Part shown: in pieces, positions 34,953 through 42,390 of the stretch
Numbering within the stretch: the stretch's first letter is position 1
Layout: every line of letters begins with the position of its first letter
Assembly (NCBI RefSeq): GCF_900156435.1
Contig: NZ_FTPQ01000001.1
Location: forward strand, 186,001-250,000
Reading direction: 5' to 3'
Length of the DNA: 64,000 nt
Origin: Microbacterium sp. RU1D
Lineage (GTDB): Bacteria > Actinomycetota > Actinomycetes > Actinomycetales > Microbacteriaceae
Notes under the pieces: model-generated
What the model saw: only the letters and a program-made list of their open reading frames with translations
The model's database searches: none
What the model was told of the DNA's origin: nothing
Made by a program: the position numbers and the translations under genes

Positions 34953-35966
34953 TCAGACCAGGCGCTCCTTCGGCGACACCTCGTAGGTGTTCTCGGGGTC
35001 GGAGAACACGGCGTCGCCCAGGGCCGCGTCGATCGCGGCGAGCGTGTCGGCGTCGAGGGTGACGCCGGAGGCCTTGACCGTGTCGGCGAGCTGCTCGGGC
35101 CGCGAGGCGCCGACGAGGGCCGCAGCGATGTTGGGGTTCTGCAGCACCCACGCGATCGCGAGCTGCGGCATGGCGAGCCCGGCCTCGTCGGCGATGGGCT
35201 TGAGGCGCTGCACGGCCTCGAGCGTGTCGTCATTCAGGAAGCGCTTGATGAAGTTCGCGCCGCTCTTCTCGTCGGTCGCGCGGGACCCCTCGGGCAGGGG
35301 CTTGCCGGGCAGGTACTTGCCGCTGAGCACACCTTGCGCCATGGGCGACCAGACGATCTGCGAGATGCCGAGCTCTTCGCTCGCCGGCACCACCTTGCCC
35401 TCGATCACGCGCCAGAGCATGGAGTACTGCGGCTGGTTCGAGATGAGCTGGATGCCGAGCTGCTTCGCGAGCGCGTGACCCTCGCGCAGCTGCTCCGCGG
35501 TCCACTCCGAGACGCCGATGTACAGCGCCTTGCCCTGGCGGACGACGTCGGCGAACGCCTGGAACGTCTCCTCCAGGGGCGTCTCGTAGTCGAAACGGTG
35601 CGCCTGGTACAGGTCGACGTAGTCGGTTCCGAGGCGCGTGAGCGACCCGTTGATCGAGTCCATGATGTGCTTGCGGCTCAGGCCGGTGTCGTTCGGGCCC
35701 ATGGGCCCGGTGGGGAAGTAGACCTTGGTGAAGATCTCGAGCGACTCGCGCCGCTGCCCCTCGAGCGCCTTGCCGAGCACGGTCTCCGCGGCGGTGTTGG
35801 CGTAGGTGTCGGCGGTGTCGAACGTCGTGATCCCCGCGTCGAGTGCGGCGTGCACGGTCTTGATCGCGGCGTCGTCTCCGACCTGCGACCCGTGGGTCAC
35901 CCAGTTGCCGAGGGTGATCTCCGAGATCTTGAATCCACTGTTACCGAGATAGCGATAAGCGACCAT
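34953..35966 (-). CDS. Aldo/keto reductase (voltage-gated-K-channel beta-subunit type)
   Basis: 337-aa NADPH-dependent aldo/keto reductase. The catalytic tetrad is readable: Asp and Tyr in FDTADTYANTAAETVLGKAL, Lys in EIFTKVYFP and His in YQAHRFDYETP. The NADP-binding end is AALVGASRPEQLADTVKAS. MVAYRYLGNSGFKISEITLG is typical of the Kv-beta-like branch. TAGCGT lies 6 bases before the ATG, so the mRNA may be leaderless even though ggaggg fills the gap. The physiological aldehyde is unknown. Confidence 0.92.
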   Translation of the reverse strand: MVAYRYLGNSGFKISEITLGNWVTHGSQVGDDAAIKTVHAALDAGITTFDTADTYANTAAETVLGKALEGQRRESLEIFTKVYFPTGPMGPNDTGLSRKHIMDSINGSLTRLGTDYVDLYQAHRFDYETPLEETFQAFADVVRQGKALYIGVSEWTAEQLREGHALAKQLGIQLISNQPQYSMLWRVIEGKVVPASEELGISQIVWSPMAQGVLSGKYLPGKPLPEGSRATDEKSGANFIKRFLNDDTLEAVQRLKPIADEAGLAMPQLAIAWVLQNPNIAAALVGASRPEQLADTVKASGVTLDADTLAAIDAALGDAVFSDPENTYEVSPKERLV

Positions 35967-36018
35967 CCCTCCACGCTAGACCCGGCCTCGGACATCGGGG
36001 CCGTGGCATCTCCCTTCC

Positions 36019-36082
36019 CGCGCGAGGAGCCGGAATGCGTGGCCGAGAGGCGACACAAGCGACATATCTCGACCCCTCACGC
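36019..36082. repeat. Degenerate inverted repeat, family 1 copy c
   Basis: The right arm gacccctcacgcg (ending 36082) is well conserved, but the left arm cgcgcgaggagccgg (36019) has drifted. It lies just past the 3' end of the ABC permease gene. Confidence 0.5.
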
Positions 36083-36097
36083 GGTAGGCCAGAGCGC

Positions 36098-36901
36098 TTA
36101 CGCGTCCTTGCGGATCCACCGGAACGTCACCCGCACCACGGCGAGACCGATCACCAGCCACAGCGCCGTCACGAGCAGGATCAGCGGGTGGTCCCACGAT
36201 CCCGACGGCTCGGCGGCGGCGAAGCCCTCCGGGAGGAACACCGACCGGAAACCCTGCGCGAGCCACTTCAGGGGGAACACGCTCGCGACGTTCTGCAGCC
36301 ACTCCGGCAGGGCGGCGAAGTTGATGTACACGCCCGAGATGAACTGCAGCAGCAGCACGATCGGGATGACGACGCCGGTGGCGCTGCGTCCGGTGCGCGG
36401 CAGCGCGGACAGGCCGATGCCGAGGATCGCGCAGGTCGTCACACCCAGCAGGAACACCCACGCGAAGGTCAGCCAGCGCCCGGGCTCCGTCGGCACGGGC
36501 ACGCCGAAGAACACCGCCGCCACGACGATGAGCAGCACCGACTGCAGGAATCCCGTCACGAGCACCTGCCCGAGCTTGCCGATGAAGTACGACACGGGGC
36601 TCAGCGGCGTTCCGCCGAGGCGCTTGAGGGTGCCGTCGCTGCGTTCCATCGCGATGTCGATCGACATGTTCTGCAGTCCCGACAGCAGCACGCCCGCGGC
36701 GAGCATCGCCGGCAGGTAGAACTGCGCGGCATCCACCTCGTCGCCGGGAGGACCGAAGGTCTGCGCGTCGAACGCGACGGCGAAGATCAGCAGGATCATC
36801 ACGGGGAACAGGAACGTGAAGAACACCGAGTCGCCCTGACGGAAATAGGAGCGCACCTCGAACGCGATGCGCGATGCCCCCAGGCGCAGGATGCGGCTCA
36901 T
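36098..36901 (-). CDS. ABC-2 type transporter permease
   Basis: 267-aa permease of a drug/antibiotic-type exporter: six helices (FFTFLFPVMILLIFAVAFDA; FYLPAMLAAGVLLSGLQNMS; VSYFIGKLGQVLVTGFLQSV and others) with the ABC-2 motif ERSDGTLKRLGGTPLSP, which contacts the ATPase. The start at 36901 overlaps the ATPase stop (ATGA), which decides it. It forms a two-gene exporter with the upstream ATPase. The substrate is unknown. Confidence 0.9.
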   Translation of the reverse strand: MSRILRLGASRIAFEVRSYFRQGDSVFFTFLFPVMILLIFAVAFDAQTFGPPGDEVDAAQFYLPAMLAAGVLLSGLQNMSIDIAMERSDGTLKRLGGTPLSPVSYFIGKLGQVLVTGFLQSVLLIVVAAVFFGVPVPTEPGRWLTFAWVFLLGVTTCAILGIGLSALPRTGRSATGVVIPIVLLLQFISGVYINFAALPEWLQNVASVFPLKWLAQGFRSVFLPEGFAAAEPSGSWDHPLILLVTALWLVIGLAVVRVTFRWIRKDA

Positions 36902-37773
36902 GCCACGCCTCCCGCGGCGGTCGTGCGCCGCGCCTCGTCGCCGAGGAACGACAGGTAGACGTCCTCGAGGCTCGGGCGCACCACCTCGAGCCGGTCGGGC
37001 TCGCCGAGACGCGCATGCAGCGCGGCGACCACACCCCCGGGATCCTGCGTGCGCTGCTCGCGGACCTCGCCGCCCTCGCGCCAGCGCACGAGAGGAACGC
37101 GCGCGTCGGGGCCGCCCAGCTCGTCGATCGGGCCGACGGATGCCACCTGACCCCCGACGAGGATGGCGGCGCGCTCGGCGAGCTCGGCGGCCTCGTCGAG
37201 ATAGTGGGTCGTGAGCAGGATCGAGGTCCCGTCGCGCTGCAGGTCGCGGATGAGATCCCAGAACTGCCGCCGCACCTCGGGGTCGAAGCCCGTGGTCGGC
37301 TCGTCGAGGAACAGCAGCTCGGGTCGGCCGATGATCCCGAGGGCCACGTCGACGCGGCGACGCTGCCCTCCGGAGAGCTTGCGGACGCTGACCTTCGCCT
37401 TCTCGGTGAGACCGACCGCCGCGATGGTCTCTTCGACGTCGCGTGATCGCGGGTAGAACGAGGCGAAGTGGGCCAGCAGCTCCCGCACGGTGGCGGTGGG
37501 CGCTTCGCCGGTGTTCTGCAGCACGATCCCGAGCCGCGCCTTCCACGCGAGGCCACCGCGGTGCGGGTCGACGCCGAGCACCTCGGCCTCGCCGCTCGTG
37601 CGGTCCCGGTAGCCCTCGAGGATCTCGATGACCGTGCTCTTGCCCGCCCCGTTGGGGCCGAGCAGCGCGAACGTCTCGCCCCGGCCGATGTCGAAGGACA
37701 CCCCGCGGAGCGCTTCGAAGCCCCCGCGGTAGGTCTTCCGCAGGCCGTCGACGCGTACGACGTGATCGCTCAT
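36898..37773 (-). CDS. ABC transporter ATP-binding protein (exporter)
   Basis: 291-aa ABC ATPase of the daunorubicin-resistance type: Walker A LLGPNGAGKSTVIEIL, Q-loop VLQNTG, signature LSGGQRRRVDVAL, Walker B ELLFLDEPTTGFDP and switch LTTHYLDEA, plus a C-terminal extension (about 220-291) usual in this group. The start at 37773 (MSDHVVRVDGLRKTYRG) is chosen over 37893 because the extra 40 residues are unlike the family. Divergent from the glycan locus across 233 bp. Confidence 0.92.
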   Translation of the reverse strand: MSDHVVRVDGLRKTYRGGFEALRGVSFDIGRGETFALLGPNGAGKSTVIEILEGYRDRTSGEAEVLGVDPHRGGLAWKARLGIVLQNTGEAPTATVRELLAHFASFYPRSRDVEETIAAVGLTEKAKVSVRKLSGGQRRRVDVALGIIGRPELLFLDEPTTGFDPEVRRQFWDLIRDLQRDGTSILLTTHYLDEAAELAERAAILVGGQVASVGPIDELGGPDARVPLVRWREGGEVREQRTQDPGGVVAALHARLGEPDRLEVVRPSLEDVYLSFLGDEARRTTAAGGVA

Positions 37774-38006
37774 GAGCCCAGTCTGGGGCAGCGCGAGGCC
37801 GGCCGTCGTGCGGGTCCCCTCACGGACCGGGACGCCGTCGGCATCGCATGGGAGGTTCCGCAAAGGCGACTGGGAGAACCCTGACCGGTCCAAACCGTCC
37901 TCCCCGCCCGCCCCGGATGACCACCCGTGCGGGGAGATTCGCCCCCGGTCACCGCACGTCCCCTTACCGCCCTCGAACCGTCCACGTGGACGCTGGAGGT
38001 TGACTT

Positions 38007-39491
38007 TTGTCGTTCCCGCACGTGCACCCGATCACCGCCGTCCTCCCCGATCCCACACCCGAGCCGCTCCTCACGCCCGTCGTTCCCGCCCCCGGGCAGG
38101 GGTCGACGGGAACCACCGACGTCCCCCTTCCCGCTCAGCCGGGGACCAGCGTGACGGGCGGGTTCCTGCCCGATTGGTCGATCGGCGAGTGGCTCGGCTA
38201 CAGCGGGATCATCGTCCTCGCTCTCGCCCTGACGGTCGTCGCCACGACGACCCTGTGGTGGATGCTGCACGCCTGGCGTTCCGCCGACGACCTGCGAGCC
38301 ACGCAGTTCAGCTCGACGCCGCGCCCCGCGCGGCACCGCTTCACCCTCCTGGTCCCGGGTCGACACGAGGAGGAGGTCATGGGTCAGACGCTCGACCGGC
38401 TCGCCCAGCAGGACCACCCCGACTTCGAGATCATCGCGATCGTCGGTCAGGACGACCCGGGGACGGAGCTGGTCGTGCGACAGGCCGCCGCACGGCATCC
38501 CGAGCTCATCAAGGTCGTCGTCGACGACAGCGTGCCCAAGAACAAGCCCAAGGCGCTCAACCGCGCCCTCCAGATCGCCACGGGCGACGTCGTGGGCGTG
38601 TTCGACGCCGAGGACGAGGTGCACCCCGGGCTCCTGACCGTCGTCGACTCGAAGTTCCAGGAGACCGGTGCCGACGTCGTGCAGGGCGGCGTGCAGTTGA
38701 TGAACTTCGAGACGAGCTGGTGGTCGCTGCGCAACGTGCTCGAGTACTACTTCTGGTTCCGCTCGCGCCTGCACTTCCACGCGCGCTCGAAGTTCATCCC
38801 CCTCGGCGGCAACACGGTGTTCGTCACGCGCGACCGGCTCGAATGGTCGCACGGCTGGGACGACCAGTGCCTCGCCGAGGACTGCGAGCTGGGCGTGCGC
38901 CTGTCGAGCGACGGCGCGAAGGTCGTCGTCGCCTACAACCCCGAGTACGTCACCCGTGAGGAGACCCCGCCGACGCTGAAGTCGCTGTACAAGCAGCGCA
39001 CGCGATGGAACCAGGGCTTCCTGCAGGTGCTCGGTAAGGGCGAGTGGAAGGCGCTGCCGACCCTGCGGCAGCGGATGTACGCCCGCTACCTGTTGAACAT
39101 GCCGTTCCTGCAGGCGGCGACGGGACTGCTCATCCCGATCTCCGTGGCGTTCATCCTGCTGGTCAAGGTCCCCACGCCCGTGGCGCTCATCACCTTCCTC
39201 CCGCTGGTGCCCACCGTCATCACCCTCGTGGCGGAGGCCGCGGGACTGACCGAGTTCGGTCGCGTGTACGGCAAGAAGGTGCGCGTGCGCGACTACGTGC
39301 GCCTCGTCCTCGGACTCGTGCCCTACCAGGTGTTCCTCGCCGCGGCCGCCGTCCGCTCCGTCGTACGGCAGCTGCGCGGCGACGGCAGCTGGGAGAAGAC
39401 GGAGCACACCGGCGCCCACCGCGACGGCGCCGCAACCCCCGACCCCGGCGAGCGCGTGCTCGTCGCAGCCACGAGGGAGGCGACGCGATGA
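38007..39491 (+). CDS. Processive family-2 glycosyltransferase (polysaccharide synthase-like)
   Basis: 494-aa membrane GT2. One N-terminal helix (YSGIIVLALALTVVATTTLW, about 70-90) is followed by the catalytic domain with the nucleotide-binding Asp of IVGQDDPG, DAED (200-203), the catalytic E291-D292 in LAEDCELG and QRTRW (330-334), then three or four C-terminal helices. The Q-x-x-R-W motif marks processive synthases such as cellulose or hyaluronan synthase, so it probably makes and extrudes a polymer from a UDP-sugar. There is no PilZ domain. The TTG start has ggaggt 8 bases upstream. First gene of the four-gene glycan locus; its stop overlaps the next start (ATGA). Confidence 0.85.
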   Translation: MSFPHVHPITAVLPDPTPEPLLTPVVPAPGQGSTGTTDVPLPAQPGTSVTGGFLPDWSIGEWLGYSGIIVLALALTVVATTTLWWMLHAWRSADDLRATQFSSTPRPARHRFTLLVPGRHEEEVMGQTLDRLAQQDHPDFEIIAIVGQDDPGTELVVRQAAARHPELIKVVVDDSVPKNKPKALNRALQIATGDVVGVFDAEDEVHPGLLTVVDSKFQETGADVVQGGVQLMNFETSWWSLRNVLEYYFWFRSRLHFHARSKFIPLGGNTVFVTRDRLEWSHGWDDQCLAEDCELGVRLSSDGAKVVVAYNPEYVTREETPPTLKSLYKQRTRWNQGFLQVLGKGEWKALPTLRQRMYARYLLNMPFLQAATGLLIPISVAFILLVKVPTPVALITFLPLVPTVITLVAEAAGLTEFGRVYGKKVRVRDYVRLVLGLVPYQVFLAAAAVRSVVRQLRGDGSWEKTEHTGAHRDGAATPDPGERVLVAATREATR

Positions 39492-41476
39492 CCTCGACAC
39501 TCGACCGTTCCCCGGCGGCCCCGCTCCGCGGCGACCGCCCCGCCCCGGACGGGCGCCGACGCGTCTCGTCCTGGCGGTCGCGCCTCGGCGACGCCCTGTG
39601 GCTGCTGCCGCCCCTGCTGCTCGGCCTCCTCGTCAACGCCGCGAACCTCGGCGGCTCGCCCCAGCGCATCGACGACGAAGGAACCTACGCCGCTCAGGCG
39701 TGGAGCATCGGCAACCTCGGCGAACTCACGCACTACACGTACTGGTACGACCATCCCCCGCTCGGCTGGATCCAGATCGCGGCGTGGGCCGGCCTCACCG
39801 ACGCGTGGAACCGCTACGACGTGGCCGTCATCGCCGCGCGCGAGGCGATGCTCGTCGCCAGTGCCATCGCGGCGGTGCTCCTGTGGTTCCTCGTCCGCCG
39901 CATCGGATTCGCGCGCCTCACGGCGTCAGTGTCGGTCGCGCTCTTCCTGCTGTCTCCACTGGCCGTGCAGTTCCACCACCAGGTGTACCTCGACAACATC
40001 GCGACGGCGTGGCTGCTCGCCGCCCTCCTCCTCGCCCTGAGCCGACGCGCGCAGCTCGCCGGTTACATCGGCGCGGCCGCGGCGTTCGGCGTCGCGGTGC
40101 TGACCAAGGAGACCTACCTCCTCGCGCTGCCACTCGTCGCCTGGTTCATCTGGCGTGGAGCGGACCGCACGACGCGGCGCTACACCCTGTCGGTCGCCGC
40201 CGCCGTGCTGGGGCTGATCGGGCTCACGTATGTCGCCCTCGCCGCCGTCAAGGGCGAGGTCATGCCCGCGGCCGGTCGCGTAAGCCTGTGGGACGGCCTC
40301 GCCTTCCAGCTCGCCTCGCGGGAGGGCAGCGGCTCGCTGTTCGACCCCGAGAGCCTCATGTCGCGCACGGTGGGTCTGTGGTGGCAGCTCGACGCCGTTC
40401 TCATCGTGACCGCCCTGTCGGCCGCGGTCACCGGCCTGTTCGTCCGGCGCCTGCGCCCGTGGGCCGTCGCGCTGCTGGCCCTGACCGCGTTCATGTTCCG
40501 CGGCGGGTACCTCCCCGTCCCGTACGTGATCATGCTGCTGCCGTTCGCCGCGATCGTCGTGGCGGGTATGGGACAGGTCGCGGTGGAGGCGCTGCGCGCG
40601 CACGGCGTCCCCCGACGTCTCGGAGGCGTCGCCGTGGCATCCGGGCTCGTCGTCGCCGTGATAGCCGCGGGGCCGCTGTGGGCGGCGCAATTGCGCGGCT
40701 TCCTGCTCGCCGACCTCGACCGACCGCTGCGGGATGCCGAGGCCTGGATGACGCAGAACGCCCCCGCCGATTCGCGCATGCTCGTCGACGACGCGATGTG
40801 GGTCGACCTCGTGCGCGCGGGCTTCGAGCGCGAGAACGTCGTCTGGTATTACAAGGCCGACACCGATTCCGACGTGCAAGAGCTCGCCCCCGACGGGTGG
40901 CGCGACTACGACTACGTCATCACGACCGACTCGATGCGCACCTTCCCCACCGAGTTCCCGACCGTGCGCCAGGCGATCGAGAACAGCGCCGTGGTCGCCT
41001 CGTTCGGCGACGGTGCCCAGAAGGTCGACGTGCGTCTGGTCGACACCGACCAGGCCGCGTTGGCCCAGGCGGCGGACGACGGCCTCTACGCCGCACGGTC
41101 GGTCGCCGGCCAGCAGGTGCTGCGGAACCCCGACATCGGAGTGCCCGCCGAGGAGCAGGACCTGCTCACCTCGGGTGTCGTGGACGGTCGCATCCTGCTC
41201 ACCCTCGGTCAGCTCTCGGCCGCGGGACGCGTCGACGTGGCCGACATCGCACAGCTGGACGGCGACCCCTCCGGCGTGCACCGGCAGCTGGTCATCAGCT
41301 CCTACGCCGGTCAGGACGCCCGGGCGGACGCCGCCGGCGCCGACGCCCTGCTGAGCTTCTACGAATCGCTCACCGGGTCCCTGCGGCCGGTGTCTGTCGA
41401 GCGCAGCGATGCGGGCGTCGTGATCACCTTCTCGCCCGACGAGCCCGTCGATCTCCTCCCCCGCCCCGCCGGCTGA
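39488..41476 (+). CDS. GT39/PMT-like membrane glycosyltransferase (662 aa)
   Basis: Polytopic transferase of the dolichyl/polyprenyl-phosphate mannosyltransferase (GT39, ArnT/PMT-like) type. The first external loop has the catalytic acidic residues (D62-D63-E64 in QRIDDEGTYAAQAWSIGN) and YWYDHPPLGWIQIAAW, then about ten helices, and a large external C-terminal domain (about 410-662). It would move a sugar from a polyprenyl-phosphate to a target outside the membrane, perhaps the polymer or the secreted DUF4397 protein made by its neighbours. The start overlaps the GT2 stop by four bases. A function in protein or glycan decoration is inference. Confidence 0.85.
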   Translation: MTSTLDRSPAAPLRGDRPAPDGRRRVSSWRSRLGDALWLLPPLLLGLLVNAANLGGSPQRIDDEGTYAAQAWSIGNLGELTHYTYWYDHPPLGWIQIAAWAGLTDAWNRYDVAVIAAREAMLVASAIAAVLLWFLVRRIGFARLTASVSVALFLLSPLAVQFHHQVYLDNIATAWLLAALLLALSRRAQLAGYIGAAAAFGVAVLTKETYLLALPLVAWFIWRGADRTTRRYTLSVAAAVLGLIGLTYVALAAVKGEVMPAAGRVSLWDGLAFQLASREGSGSLFDPESLMSRTVGLWWQLDAVLIVTALSAAVTGLFVRRLRPWAVALLALTAFMFRGGYLPVPYVIMLLPFAAIVVAGMGQVAVEALRAHGVPRRLGGVAVASGLVVAVIAAGPLWAAQLRGFLLADLDRPLRDAEAWMTQNAPADSRMLVDDAMWVDLVRAGFERENVVWYYKADTDSDVQELAPDGWRDYDYVITTDSMRTFPTEFPTVRQAIENSAVVASFGDGAQKVDVRLVDTDQAALAQAADDGLYAARSVAGQQVLRNPDIGVPAEEQDLLTSGVVDGRILLTLGQLSAAGRVDVADIAQLDGDPSGVHRQLVISSYAGQDARADAAGADALLSFYESLTGSLRPVSVERSDAGVVITFSPDEPVDLLPRPAG

Positions 41477-41505
41477 TCCCCTTCTCCCCCCACGAAAGGA
41501 CCATC

Positions 41506-42390
41506 ATGTTCCGCTTCGCTCAGACGATCTCCCCCCGCCGCCGCGTCACGCGCATCGCCGCGGGAGCCACCGCCGCCCTCGTCGCCTGCGGCCTCGCCGC
41601 GACGATGGCTCCCGCCGCCCACGCGGCCGACCCCGCGCCGGGCGGATGGGCGCGAGTCGCCCACCTGTCGCCCGATACCAAGTCCGTCGACGTCCAGCTG
41701 ACGGCGCTCGCCGGTGGCGCCGTCGTGTACGAGCTCGACGACGTGGCCTATGGCGCGGTGAGTCCCTACATCCCCCTCGCCGACGGCACGTACGTCGTGT
41801 CGATGGTGCCCTCCGATGCGGCCGACGGCACGCAGCCGGTCGTGCAGCAGTCGATCGACATCGCCGAGGGCGAGCCCCTCACCGTGGCCGCGTACGGCCG
41901 CAACGCCGACCTCGAGACCACCGTCTTCGAGGACGACCTCTCCGCGCCCGCGGAGGGCCAGGCACGCGTCCGCGTGGTGCAGGCCTCCACGGTCGAGTCG
42001 AGCGTCGACGTCGACACCACCGAGGGACGCGTCATCGCGCGCGACGTGCCCAGCGGCTCCGCGACCGACTACGCCGCGGTCCCCGCGGGATCGTGGGACC
42101 TGGCCCTGACCGGTGCCGACGAGGCCGCCACCTCGGCCGTCGACCTGCCCGCGGGTTCCGTCTCGACGGTGTTCGTGCTCGACGACGCGAACGGTTCGCT
42201 CACGGCGCAGGCCATCACCGACTCCGCCACTCTCGCCGACATGCCCGTCGGCGGAATCCACACCGGCGGTGGCGGCACCGCGGCCGCATCGGCCGCGCCC
42301 CTCGGCACGGCGGCGGGCGTGATCGGCGCCCTCGGCCTCGTCGCCGCGGGCGGCATCCTCATCCGTCGCCGGGTGCGGGCGGACGCGTGA
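41506..42390 (+). CDS. Secreted DUF4397 protein with C-terminal membrane anchor (294 aa)
   Basis: Signal peptide (about 1-41, AALVACGLAATMAPAAHA), then a DUF4397 region (ARVAHLSPDTKSVDVQLTAL on, about 48-230, with a second half starting ARVRVVQASTVESSVDV). The C terminus has MPVGGIHTGGGG (246-257), a hydrophobic helix (about 264-285, AAGVIGALGLVAAGGILI) and RRRVRADA. The order motif, helix, basic tail is that of a sortase substrate, although the motif is not LPxTG. A ribosome-binding site (gaaagga) lies 6 bases upstream. Its stop overlaps the start of the GH8-sortase gene, which strongly suggests enzyme and substrate. Function of DUF4397 is unknown. Confidence 0.85.
   Translation: MFRFAQTISPRRRVTRIAAGATAALVACGLAATMAPAAHAADPAPGGWARVAHLSPDTKSVDVQLTALAGGAVVYELDDVAYGAVSPYIPLADGTYVVSMVPSDAADGTQPVVQQSIDIAEGEPLTVAAYGRNADLETTVFEDDLSAPAEGQARVRVVQASTVESSVDVDTTEGRVIARDVPSGSATDYAAVPAGSWDLALTGADEAATSAVDLPAGSVSTVFVLDDANGSLTAQAITDSATLADMPVGGIHTGGGGTAAASAAPLGTAAGVIGALGLVAAGGILIRRRVRADA

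Noticed and set aside
38007..39491. Cellulose synthase BcsA
   Set aside because: QxxRW and DxD fit, but there is no PilZ domain and no BcsB or BcsC gene, so only a processive GT2 is called; the polymer is unknown.
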